Of a stretch of DNA of 64,000 bases, positions 29,445 to 37,436 are shown one piece after another; within the stretch, counting starts at the first letter, position 1; each line of letters starts with the position of its first letter. The notes beneath the pieces were generated by a model. It did no database searches. It was given only the letters and a program-made list of their open reading frames with translations, and was not told where the DNA came from. The DNA is from Collimonas arenae (GTDB lineage: Bacteria; Pseudomonadota; Gammaproteobacteria; Burkholderiales; Burkholderiaceae_D), in assembly GCF_000786695.1 (NCBI RefSeq), contig NZ_CP009962.1, positions 3,844,001-3,908,000 of the forward strand. The letters are read 5' to 3'. A program made the translations under genes and the position numbers.

Positions 29445-31601
29445 ATGAAAAACATTGAAATTCTCCGTATCATGTCCCTCCGCGGACCAAATATATGGAC
29501 GTATAGATCAACCCTTGAGGCGTGGATCGACATCGGAGAACTGGAAGACTTCCCCTCCAACACACTACCCGGCTTTAACCAGCGCCTGACCGGCTGGCTA
29601 CCATCCCTGATTGAACACCGTTGCAGTTATGGCGAACGCGGCGGCTTTGTACAACGGCTGCAGGACGGCACCTGGCCCGGCCACATTCTCGAACACGTTA
29701 CCCTGGAATTGCAAAACCTGGCCGGAATGCCCGGCGGTTTCGGCAAAGCCCGCAGCACCTCAGTGCGCGGCGTCTATAAAGTAGCGGTGCGCGCGCGCCA
29801 CGAAGAAGTCACCCGCGCCGCCCTGCATGCCGCCCGCGACCTGGTCATGGCGGCGATTGAAGATAAACCGTTCGACGTTCCCGCCTCTATCGCCACACTG
29901 CGTGCGATGGTCGATTCGCGCTGCCTGGGGCCCAGCACCGCCTGCATCGTCGAAGCTGCGGATGAACGCCGCATCCCCTCTTTCCGTCTGACCGACGGCA
30001 ACTTGGTGCAACTCGGCCACGGCATTCGCCAGCGCCGCATCTGGACGGCTGAAACCGATCAGACCAGCGCCATCGCCGAAAGCATCTCCAGCGACAAGGA
30101 CCTGACCAAGACACTGCTGCAAGCTTGCGGCGTGCCTGTACCTGAAGGCCAACTGGTGGAAAGTCCCGAAGAAGCCTGGGAAGCCGCCGAAGACATCGGC
30201 CTGCCTGTCGTGGTGAAACCGTCCGACGCCAATCATGGCCGCGGCGTTTTCATCGACCTCAACACCCGCGCTGAAATCGAAACCGCCTACAAGCTGGCGT
30301 TGGAAGAAGGCAGCAGCGTGATTGTCGAACGTTTCATCCCGGGCAATGAACATCGCCTGCTGATCGTCGGCGGCCGCCTTGCAGCAGCCGCGCGCGGCGA
30401 GCCGCTATCGGTAATTGCCGACGGCACTTCAACCATTGAGCAGTTGATCAATAGTCAGATCAATTCCGATCCGCGCCGCGGCGAGCTGGAAGAATGTCCG
30501 CTGAGCCTAGTGCTGCTGGATCAGGAACCGGTAGTACGGGTAGAACTGGAACGCCAGGGCTTTACCGGCGCCTCGATCCCTCCTGCCGGTAAACAAATAC
30601 TGATTCAACGCAACGGCAACGTCTCGATCGATGTCACCGATCTGGTGCATCCAAGCGTCGCCGCCGCTGCGTCGCTGGCGGCGCGCGTTGTCGGTCTGGA
30701 CATTGCAGGCGTCGACCTGGTGGCGGGAGACATTTCCCGGCCGCTGGAAGAACAGCGCGGCGCTATTGTTGAAGTCAACGCCGGCCCCGGTTTGCTGATG
30801 CATCTGAAACCGGCCGAAGGCCGGCCGCGTCCGGTGGGACGAGCAATTATCGAACACCTGTTCGCCGCCGGCGACAATGGCCGCATTCCGATTGTCGGCG
30901 TCTCCGGCACCCACGGCAAAACCACCGTCTCGCGCCTGATCGCATGGCAATTGCACTTGAGCGGCAATCACGTCGGGCTGGCTTGCGGCGATGGCTTGTA
31001 TTTCGCTCAGCGCCAGGTTGAAAAAGGCGATTGCGCAAATTGGGAATCGGCGCAACGTGTGCTGATCAACCGTGCAGTGGAAGCGGCGGTATTTGAAAAT
31101 AGCCACGATACGATCCTGTCCGAAGGACTGGTCTACGATCGCTGCCAGGTCGGTGTGGTCACTAATATCGCCGCCAACGACAGCCTGCCGCAGTATTACA
31201 TCGGCGATGCCGAGGAAATGGTGAAAGTCACCCGGACCCAGGTCGATGTCGTCTTGCCGACCGGCGTCGCAGTGCTGAACGCCGCCGACAAGCTGGTGGC
31301 AGACATGGCTTCGCTATGCGACGGCGAAGTGATTTTCTTTGGCATCAATCCTGCCCTGCCGGTGATTGCAGAACACCTTGAAAAGAAAAAGCGCGCAGTG
31401 TTTGTCCGCAATGACCAGATCATGCTCGCCATCGGCAAGGATGAAATGCTGCTGGCTGACATCACGACCGTGCCGCTGATCGCCCGCAGCAAAGATAGCT
31501 TCCAGATTGAAAACGTGCTCGCAGCGGTTGCGGCGGCATGGGCACTGGACATCTCTCACGATCTGATACGTGCAGGGATCGAAACTTTCGACATGGCGTA
31601 G
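29445..31601 (+). CDS. cphA': CphA'-type cyanophycin synthetase, C-terminally short
   Basis: A 718-residue cyanophycin-synthetase homologue. The N domain (1-~165) holds an HxxEH motif (His80, Glu83, His84; GHILEHVTLELQ), a pattern I associate with the primer-making hydrolase site of some CphA1 enzymes. An ATP-grasp domain (~220-480) follows, with SDANHGRGV and EVNAGPGLLMHL. The Mur-ligase-like domain starts with GTHGKTT (488-494), where the usual Asn is His. The protein ends just after AAWALDISHDLIRAG, at the point equivalent to about residue 705 of the neighbouring CphA, so the Mur C-terminal subdomain is absent. A short CphA' paired with a long CphA is known in betaproteobacteria, so this is probably not a recent truncation. 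It is the first gene of the pair, 45 bases before cphA. Confidence 0.9.
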   Translation: MKNIEILRIMSLRGPNIWTYRSTLEAWIDIGELEDFPSNTLPGFNQRLTGWLPSLIEHRCSYGERGGFVQRLQDGTWPGHILEHVTLELQNLAGMPGGFGKARSTSVRGVYKVAVRARHEEVTRAALHAARDLVMAAIEDKPFDVPASIATLRAMVDSRCLGPSTACIVEAADERRIPSFRLTDGNLVQLGHGIRQRRIWTAETDQTSAIAESISSDKDLTKTLLQACGVPVPEGQLVESPEEAWEAAEDIGLPVVVKPSDANHGRGVFIDLNTRAEIETAYKLALEEGSSVIVERFIPGNEHRLLIVGGRLAAAARGEPLSVIADGTSTIEQLINSQINSDPRRGELEECPLSLVLLDQEPVVRVELERQGFTGASIPPAGKQILIQRNGNVSIDVTDLVHPSVAAAASLAARVVGLDIAGVDLVAGDISRPLEEQRGAIVEVNAGPGLLMHLKPAEGRPRPVGRAIIEHLFAAGDNGRIPIVGVSGTHGKTTVSRLIAWQLHLSGNHVGLACGDGLYFAQRQVEKGDCANWESAQRVLINRAVEAAVFENSHDTILSEGLVYDRCQVGVVTNIAANDSLPQYYIGDAEEMVKVTRTQVDVVLPTGVAVLNAADKLVADMASLCDGEVIFFGINPALPVIAEHLEKKKRAVFVRNDQIMLAIGKDEMLLADITTVPLIARSKDSFQIENVLAAVAAAWALDISHDLIRAGIETFDMA

Positions 31602-31646
31602 TTGTAAATTTTCAGCAAATAATTAGACAATTAGGAAATCCTGTTA

Positions 31647-34217
31647 ATGGACGTATCACGTATCCGAGTACTTCGCGGCCCCAATCTGTGGAGTCGACAT
31701 ACCGCTATTGAAGCCATTGTGTCCTGCACCGAAGCCGAGCGCGCCATCGCAGGCATCGCCGGCTTCGAAGCCAAGCTGCGTGAGCGTTTCCCACAGATGG
31801 GTTTCCTGGAGGCGACCGGCAAGAACGGCGTGGTGTCGATGGCGCACGCCCTGGAAATCGCCGCGCTCGGCCTGCAATCGGAAGCGGGCTGCCCGGTCAC
31901 CTTCAGCCGTACCGTGCCGACGCTGGATGCCGGCGTCTATCAGGTCATCGTCGAATACAGCGAAGAAGAAGTCGGCCAGCTGGCGTTTGAACTGGCGCAA
32001 CAACTGTGCCTGGCGGCGTTGACTGACCAGCCTTTCGATCTGGCCGGCGCACTGGCGCGCCTGCAAGAACTGGATGAAGATATCCGCCTCGGACCAAGCA
32101 CAGGCTCCATCGTCCATGCAGCGGTGACACGCGGCATCCCGTTCCGTCGCCTGACTGGCGGCAGCATGGTGCAATTCGGCTGGGGCAGCCGCCAGCGCCG
32201 TATCCAGGCTGCGGAAACCAACTACACCAGCGCGATCGCCGAATCCATCGCGCAAGACAAAGACCTGACCAAGAAACTGTTGAACGCCGCCGGCGTGCCG
32301 GTGCCGATGGGCCGCGTCGTCTCTACTGCGGAAGAAGCATGGGCCGCGGCGCAGGAAATCGCCAGCCCGGTAGTGCTCAAACCGCGCGATGGCAATCAAG
32401 GCAAAGGCGTCGCAGTCAACATCACTGCCCGCGAACAGGTCATTGCGGCGTTTGCCGTGGCCTCCAAAATTTGTTCGGAAGTGATCGTCGAGCGTTACCT
32501 GCCCGGCCATGATTTCCGCCTGCTGGTAGTCGGCAATCATCTGGTGGCCGCCGCCCGCCGCGATCCACCGCAAGTCATCGGCGACGGCGTGCATACCATC
32601 AGCCAACTGGTGAACCAGGTCAACAGCGATCCGCTGCGCGGCGAAGGCCACGCCACTTCGCTGACCAAGATCCGCTTCGATGCGATCGCCCTGGCGACGC
32701 TGGCAAAACAGAATTACTCCGCCGATTCGATTCCGCCGCAAGGCGTACGCGTGGTATTACGTAACAACGCCAACCTGAGCACCGGCGGCACCGCCACCGA
32801 CGTCACCGAAGACGTACATCCTGAGATGGCCGCACGCGCCGTCGCTGCGGCTCAAATGGTCGGACTGGATATCTGCGGCGTGGATGTGGTCTGCAACAAT
32901 GTCCACCAGCCGCTGGAAGAACAAGAAGGCGGCGTGGTCGAAGTCAACGCCGCACCCGGCCTGCGCATGCATATCAGCCCGTCCTACGGCAAAGGCCGTC
33001 CGGTCGGCGCCGCCATCATGTCCACCATGTTTGCCGAGGGTGACAACGGCCGCATTCCGCTGGTCGCGGTCGCCGGCACCAACGGCAAGACGACCACCGT
33101 GCGCCTGATCGCTCATCTGCTGGGCCGTAAAGGCCTGCGCGTCGGGATGACCAATTCCGATGGCGTTTACATCGAAAAACAACGCATCGACACCGGCGAC
33201 TGCAGCGGCCCGCGCAGCGCCCGCAATGTCCTGATGCATCCGGATGTTGACGCAGCCGTATTTGAAACGGCACGCGGCGGCATCTTGCGCGAAGGCTTGG
33301 GTTTCGACCGCTGCGACGTCGCCGTGGTAACCAATATCGGCATGGGCGACCATCTCGGCCTGAGTTTTATCAGCACGGTCGAAGACCTGAGCGTCGTCAA
33401 ACGCGTCATCGTTGAAAACGTCGCACCTGGCGGCCATGCCGTCTTGAACGCAGCCGACCCGATGGTCGCCAGCATGGCCAAGTCCTGCCCCGGCTCAGTC
33501 ACCTTTTTCGCGCACGATTTTCATCATCCGTTGATGACCACGCATCGCGCACAAGGTCATCGTGTGGTGTACCAGGACGGTAACGCTATTGTCGCCGCCA
33601 AAGGCAAGCAAGAGCATCGGTTCCTCCTGCAAGAAATTCCGCTCACGCGCAATGGCACAATCGGCTTCCAGATTGAAAACGCCATGGCAGCGATCGCCGC
33701 CGCCTGGGCCTTGAACCTGGACTGGGATGTCATACACGCCGGTCTTGCCAGCTTTATCAACGATGCCGCCACTGCGCCCGGCCGTTTCAACGTCTTCGAC
33801 TATCGCGGCGCCACCCTGATCGCCGACTACGGCCACAATCCGGATGCTATCCAGGCGCTGGTCAAGGCGATTGACAGCATGCCGGCCAAACGCCGCTCAG
33901 TAGTCATCAGCGGCGCCGGCGACCGCCGCGACATCGACATCCGTCACCAGACTGAAATTCTTGGCGATGCCTTCGACGAAGTAATCCTGTACCAGGACCA
34001 GTGCCAGCGCGGCCGTGCCGATGGCGAAGTGCTGGGCTTGTTGCGCGAGGGCTTGAAAAATGCCCGTCGCACCACCGCTACGGAAGAAATCAATGGCGAG
34101 TTTATCGCCATTGATACTGCGTTGTCGCATTTGTCGCCGGGAGATCTTTGCCTGATTCTGGTTGACCAGGTAGAAGAGGCGCTGGAACATATCGCCAAGC
34201 GCATAGCGGAAGTCTAA
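31647..34217 (+). CDS. cphA: cyanophycin synthetase
   Basis: Polymerises aspartate and arginine, with ATP, into the storage polymer cyanophycin. The 856-residue length is full for the family. After the N domain comes an ATP-grasp domain (~215-470; KPRDGNQGKGVAVN, EVNAAPGLRMHI) that adds Asp. The complete Mur-ligase-like domain that adds Arg follows: P-loop GTNGKTT at 477-483 and a C-terminal subdomain with DYGHNPDAI at 727-735 and SGAGDRRD. The N-domain position that is HILEH in CphA' reads HALEI here (67-71), so the second His of HxxEH is missing. AGGAAA precedes the ATG. No cyanophycinase or isoaspartyl dipeptidase lies in the window. Confidence 0.96.
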   Translation: MDVSRIRVLRGPNLWSRHTAIEAIVSCTEAERAIAGIAGFEAKLRERFPQMGFLEATGKNGVVSMAHALEIAALGLQSEAGCPVTFSRTVPTLDAGVYQVIVEYSEEEVGQLAFELAQQLCLAALTDQPFDLAGALARLQELDEDIRLGPSTGSIVHAAVTRGIPFRRLTGGSMVQFGWGSRQRRIQAAETNYTSAIAESIAQDKDLTKKLLNAAGVPVPMGRVVSTAEEAWAAAQEIASPVVLKPRDGNQGKGVAVNITAREQVIAAFAVASKICSEVIVERYLPGHDFRLLVVGNHLVAAARRDPPQVIGDGVHTISQLVNQVNSDPLRGEGHATSLTKIRFDAIALATLAKQNYSADSIPPQGVRVVLRNNANLSTGGTATDVTEDVHPEMAARAVAAAQMVGLDICGVDVVCNNVHQPLEEQEGGVVEVNAAPGLRMHISPSYGKGRPVGAAIMSTMFAEGDNGRIPLVAVAGTNGKTTTVRLIAHLLGRKGLRVGMTNSDGVYIEKQRIDTGDCSGPRSARNVLMHPDVDAAVFETARGGILREGLGFDRCDVAVVTNIGMGDHLGLSFISTVEDLSVVKRVIVENVAPGGHAVLNAADPMVASMAKSCPGSVTFFAHDFHHPLMTTHRAQGHRVVYQDGNAIVAAKGKQEHRFLLQEIPLTRNGTIGFQIENAMAAIAAAWALNLDWDVIHAGLASFINDAATAPGRFNVFDYRGATLIADYGHNPDAIQALVKAIDSMPAKRRSVVISGAGDRRDIDIRHQTEILGDAFDEVILYQDQCQRGRADGEVLGLLREGLKNARRTTATEEINGEFIAIDTALSHLSPGDLCLILVDQVEEALEHIAKRIAEV

Positions 34218-34225
34218 GCAGGTTT

Positions 34226-34262
34226 CGTAGGTCTCGAACGATTCTATCGGGAGAGACCTACG
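34226..34262. terminator. hairpin between convergent cphA and MFS genes
   Basis: CGTAGGTCTC (34226-34235) and GAGACCTACG (34253-34262) form a perfect 10-bp stem with a 17-nt loop. It covers the last bases of the MFS gene. No clear U-run is present, so it is a structural candidate rather than a strong terminator. Confidence 0.5.
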
Positions 34263-35676
34263 CGTTCACCGGTTTGTGTCCGGTCAAGGCAGCGCCGGCA
34301 TTCAACGGCAAGCGCCGGGTTACCGGAATCGATGCCATCGAGAACAAACCGATGACAATGAAAGCCGGCCAGAAATCGCCGGCCACGATAGTCGAATGCC
34401 CCTGCAGGCGACTGGAGAAATGCACCGCCAGCCCGCCGATAGTCACTCCCAGCCCCAAGGAAATCTGCTGCACCACGCTGGCCAGGCTGGTAGCGCGGCT
34501 GACGTCGGCACTGTCCAGATCGGCATAGGCCATGGTGTTGAGGCAGGTAAATTGCATCGATGGAAAAAAGCCGCCCAGCAGGACCACTACCATCATCACC
34601 AGGTAAGGCGTGGTCGGCGTGAACAGGCCGTATGAGGCCAACGCCAGGCCCGCCAGCACCGCATTCCAGATCAACACGGAACGGAAGCCGTAGCGGCGCA
34701 GCACCGAAGTGCCGATTGCTTTCATGAAGATGGCGCCAAACGCCGAGGCGCAGGTAATGGTTCCCGCATGAAATGCATTCATGCCGAAACCGACCTGCAG
34801 CGCCAACGGCAGCAAAAATGGTACGGCCCCAAGACCGATACGAAACAGCGAGCCGCCCAGCACGCTGGCGCGGAACGTCGGTATGCGCAACAGGCGCAAA
34901 TCGAGTAGCGGAAACGGTTCGCGCCGGGCGTGCTGCAGATACACATACAGAGTCAATCCGCCCAACACGCACATGGCGAATGCCCATTCAGACGCCAGCA
35001 ACTCGCCGTCGATCATGGACAAGCCCAGCATCAGCAAGGTACTGCCGACCGCCGACAGCACGAAGCCCTTCATGTCGAGCGGCTGCACATCGTCAGAGCG
35101 GTAGTTCTCGATGTATTTGCTGGCGAGGTACATGCCGAGAATGCTGATCGGCACATTGATCAGGAAAATCCAGCGCCAATGGAAATAGGTAGTGATGAAG
35201 CCGCCCAGCGGAGGTCCGATCACAGGTCCCAGTTGCGACGGAATCGTCAGGTAGCTGATGGCCTTGACCAGCTCGGTACGCGGCACCGCGCGGAAAATCA
35301 CAATGCGGCCAACCGGCACCATCATGGCGCCGCCTATCCCTTGCAAGAAACGCGCCGCGACAAATGCGGCCAGGGAACTGGAAACAGCGCACATCAGCGA
35401 GCCGCAAAGGAATACCAGGATCGCCGAGCGGAACACCGTGCGTGCGCCGAAACGGTCGGCAACCCAGCCGCTGATCGGAATAAACACGCCAAGACCGACC
35501 ACATACGAGGTCAAAGCAAGTTTCAGGGTAAGCGGATCTTGTCCGAGGTCGCGCGCCAGCACTGGCAAGGAGGTAGCAATCACCGTCGCGTCCATGTTTT
35601 CCATGAACAGCGCACAAGCAACAATCAGCGGGATGAGGAGAGTACGTTGCACTGCCGATAACCGTAGGGTAAACAA
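34258..35676 (-). CDS. DHA2-family MFS multidrug-type exporter
   Basis: A proton-driven efflux transporter of the EmrB/QacA (DHA2, 14-helix) type by sequence; the substrate is unknown. The N-terminal block VACALFMENMDATVIATSLPVLARDL and motif A in GWVADRFGARTVF are characteristic, and motif C-like SQLGPVIGPPLGGFI follows in helix 5. About 470 residues, close to the family norm. The start is uncertain: the frame begins at a TTG (35676) that sits in the T-run of a terminator-like hairpin, and a GTG at 35652 is the alternative. Neither has a clear ribosome-binding site, and all transcription must cross that hairpin. No EmrA-type adaptor is adjacent. Confidence 0.88.
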   Translation of the reverse strand: MFTLRLSAVQRTLLIPLIVACALFMENMDATVIATSLPVLARDLGQDPLTLKLALTSYVVGLGVFIPISGWVADRFGARTVFRSAILVFLCGSLMCAVSSSLAAFVAARFLQGIGGAMMVPVGRIVIFRAVPRTELVKAISYLTIPSQLGPVIGPPLGGFITTYFHWRWIFLINVPISILGMYLASKYIENYRSDDVQPLDMKGFVLSAVGSTLLMLGLSMIDGELLASEWAFAMCVLGGLTLYVYLQHARREPFPLLDLRLLRIPTFRASVLGGSLFRIGLGAVPFLLPLALQVGFGMNAFHAGTITCASAFGAIFMKAIGTSVLRRYGFRSVLIWNAVLAGLALASYGLFTPTTPYLVMMVVVLLGGFFPSMQFTCLNTMAYADLDSADVSRATSLASVVQQISLGLGVTIGGLAVHFSSRLQGHSTIVAGDFWPAFIVIGLFSMASIPVTRRLPLNAGAALTGHKPVNA

Positions 35677-35678
35677 AA

Positions 35679-35708
35679 AGACAGATGCAAGCAGCGTTGC
35701 ATCTGTCT
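35679..35708 (-). terminator. terminator-like hairpin in the MFS gene leader
   Basis: On the minus strand AGACAGATGCAA, 6-nt loop, TTGCATCTGTCT is followed by TTTTTG. It is a perfect 12-bp stem with a U-run, a strong rho-independent terminator. The U-run overlaps the most upstream possible start codon of the MFS gene. It could end the SnoaL-like transcript, or act as an attenuator for the exporter. Confidence 0.75.
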
Positions 35709-35727
35709 GGGGGTAGTTTACACCTAA

Positions 35728-35760
35728 TTATGAAAACCGGCAGGAGCTTGCATCATTCAT
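35728..35760 (-). CDS. possible 10-residue leader peptide before the MFS gene
   Basis: A short frame, ATG to TAA, reads MNDASSCRFS and lies between the SnoaL-like gene stop and the terminator-like hairpin. Codons 2-5 contain GATGCAAGC, complementary over 9 bases to GCTTGCATC inside the hairpin (35692-35684). There is no good ribosome-binding site. It is included because of its position; translation is unproven. Confidence 0.25.
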   Translation of the reverse strand: MNDASSCRFS

Positions 35761-35767
35761 CGCCGGG

Positions 35768-36136
35768 TTAAGCCGGTTTGCGCTGGCCCGGGTCGTAATA
35801 AAACTGTTCTTCCACGATCTTGTCGCCGCGCCATACCTGGTAAGCGATTTCGTCTTGCTGGAAGCTGCGGCCGTCCGGCACCGTGATCTGAAACAGCCAG
35901 TTGATGGCGACCCTGTCGCCATCGATCAGGAACGACTTGGCTGCCAGCGTCCGAATTTCCTTGACACTGGAAAGCGCCTTTTCTTCACCCGCCACCAGCA
36001 GGCGGATACCTTTGCGCGGCGGTTCCTGGTTTTCCTGCATGGAGGCATCCTCGGTGTAAAACTTCTCGATCGCCTCGACGTACTCTCCTTGCACAACCAG
36101 TTTTATAAAACTTTCAACACGTTCTCGATTTGGCAT
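35768..36136 (-). CDS. SnoaL-like / NTF2-fold protein
   Basis: A 122-residue single-domain protein of the nuclear-transport-factor-2-like superfamily. The pattern FIKLVVQGEYVEAIEKFYTED at the N-terminus, a central helix-sheet region and the aromatic-rich end (GDKIVEEQFYYDP) are usual for SnoaL-like small enzymes or binding proteins. There is no signal peptide, so it is cytosolic. AGGATCATTTC before the ATG supports the start. Neighbours (an exporter and a cupin) do not fix a function, and I cannot name a substrate. Confidence 0.75.
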   Translation of the reverse strand: MPNRERVESFIKLVVQGEYVEAIEKFYTEDASMQENQEPPRKGIRLLVAGEEKALSSVKEIRTLAAKSFLIDGDRVAINWLFQITVPDGRSFQQDEIAYQVWRGDKIVEEQFYYDPGQRKPA

Positions 36137-36180
36137 GAAATGATCCTGTGATGGTGTGTGGTCTGAGAACTATACACACT

Positions 36181-36693
36181 TCAGAAAGGACCGTTTGATT
36201 GCCGCAATTTATCCGGCAAGCCGTCATGCGGACCTAGCGATTCTTGCGGCGCATCGCTCCAGTACTGTGCGCCGATGGATGCATTGCGCTCCGGGTGCAA
36301 AGGATAGATCACCTGGTTGTCGGCGCGGAAGCATTCACCCACCACCAGCAACCGAACGTCGCTCTCGGTATTGTTGATAAAGGTATGCGCCAGCCCGGTG
36401 CCGGTGGCGAAACCGACGCCGTCCCCCGGCGCCAGCCGGTGCAGATGGCCGTCCAGCCAGACGTCAGGCGTTCCTTCAATGACGTAGACGAATTCCTCTT
36501 CGGTTTTCTCCGCATGCGGCCATGAGGTACGGCGTCCGGGCTGCAGCAATTCATGATGAATCCCGAGCCGCCGCAGGCCGAAAGTTTTACCGAAAGGAGA
36601 GCCGATCGACATCAGCTCGGCGCTGTCCGGATAATGCGAATCGTCCGCACCGCGAATCTCTTGCCAGTTCTTTATACATTCCGGTCGTGTCAT
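36181..36693 (-). CDS. cupin-domain protein
   Basis: A 170-residue protein with one cupin barrel. Motif 1 appears as WPHAEKTEEEFVYVIEG and motif 2 as PGDGVGFATGTGLAHTFIN, which supply candidate metal ligands (His, Glu, His). There is no signal peptide. GGAG lies 6 bases before the ATG. It follows kdpE by 41 bases on the same strand with no terminator between, so it may be read with the kdp operon. The family includes dioxygenases, isomerases and sugar-binding sensors; nothing here chooses between them. Confidence 0.8.
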   Translation of the reverse strand: MTRPECIKNWQEIRGADDSHYPDSAELMSIGSPFGKTFGLRRLGIHHELLQPGRRTSWPHAEKTEEEFVYVIEGTPDVWLDGHLHRLAPGDGVGFATGTGLAHTFINNTESDVRLLVVGECFRADNQVIYPLHPERNASIGAQYWSDAPQESLGPHDGLPDKLRQSNGPF

Positions 36694-36734
36694 TTTCGTC
36701 TCCGCTTGTCTGGATCTGCTTGCCTAGGTCGGTT

Positions 36735-37436
36735 TTATTGGGAAAGCAGAATCCGGTACCCCACTGCAGTCTCAGTCAGCAAATGCTTGGGCTGGGCCGG
36801 ATCGTCCTCAAGTTTCTGCCGCAAGTGCCCCATATAAATCCGCAAGTAGTGGCCGCTCTCGGAATGCGATGGTCCCCATACTTCTTTCAGCAATTGCGGG
36901 TTGGTCACCACCCTGCCCGCATTCGCTACCAGCACCGTCAACAAACGGTACTCGGTCGGCGTCAGGTGCACCTGCTGCTGCGCCTTGGTGACCAGCCTCG
37001 CCTGCAAGTCCAGCGTGACGTCGCCGAAGCGGATCAAGCCATCGTCGCCGGCCAGCGGCTGATGCTGGCGGCGCAAGGTGGCACGCACCCGCGCCAGCAG
37101 TTCGCCAACGCCGAACGGCTTGCTCAGGTAATCGTCGGCGCCGGCGTCCAACGCCTTGATCTTGTCGGCTTCGTTGACGCGTGCGGACAGCACGATGATA
37201 GGCACGCGCGACCATTTCCTCACGTCCGCGATGAAATCGATGCCGTCGCCATCCGGCAGGCCGAGATCGAGAATCACCAGGTTCGGCTTGCGGGTGCCGC
37301 AATCGATCAGGCCGCGCTGCATGGTTGGCGCTTCAAAAATCTGCCAGCCTTCATCTTCCAGGGCAGCACGTACAAAACGGCGGATCTGCGGCTCGTCTTC
37401 GACCAGCAGCGCGATTGGGGTCGGTTGCATTGTCAT
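36735..37436 (-). CDS. kdpE: KdpE response regulator
   Basis: OmpR-family activator of the kdp operon. The receiver domain has the acidic pair in VEDEP, the phospho-acceptor Asp57 in LVILDLGLPDGDG, and the conserved Lys in DDYLSKPFGVGELLAR. The C-terminal winged helix ends in LRIYMGHLRQKLEDDPAQPKHLLTE, cut here to its key part, LRIYMGHLRQKLE. It is 233 residues long and overlaps the kdpD stop by 4 bp (ATGA), giving coupled synthesis with its kinase. A candidate binding site lies upstream of the kdp structural genes. Confidence 0.97.
   Translation of the reverse strand: MTMQPTPIALLVEDEPQIRRFVRAALEDEGWQIFEAPTMQRGLIDCGTRKPNLVILDLGLPDGDGIDFIADVRKWSRVPIIVLSARVNEADKIKALDAGADDYLSKPFGVGELLARVRATLRRQHQPLAGDDGLIRFGDVTLDLQARLVTKAQQQVHLTPTEYRLLTVLVANAGRVVTNPQLLKEVWGPSHSESGHYLRIYMGHLRQKLEDDPAQPKHLLTETAVGYRILLSQ

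Noticed and set aside
31587..31646. cphA' as a recent nonsense or frameshift truncation of a cphA duplicate
   Set aside because: No homology to the missing Mur C-terminal part is visible in any frame after the stop, the cphA start follows within 45 bases, and short CphA' forms are known as a class in betaproteobacteria.
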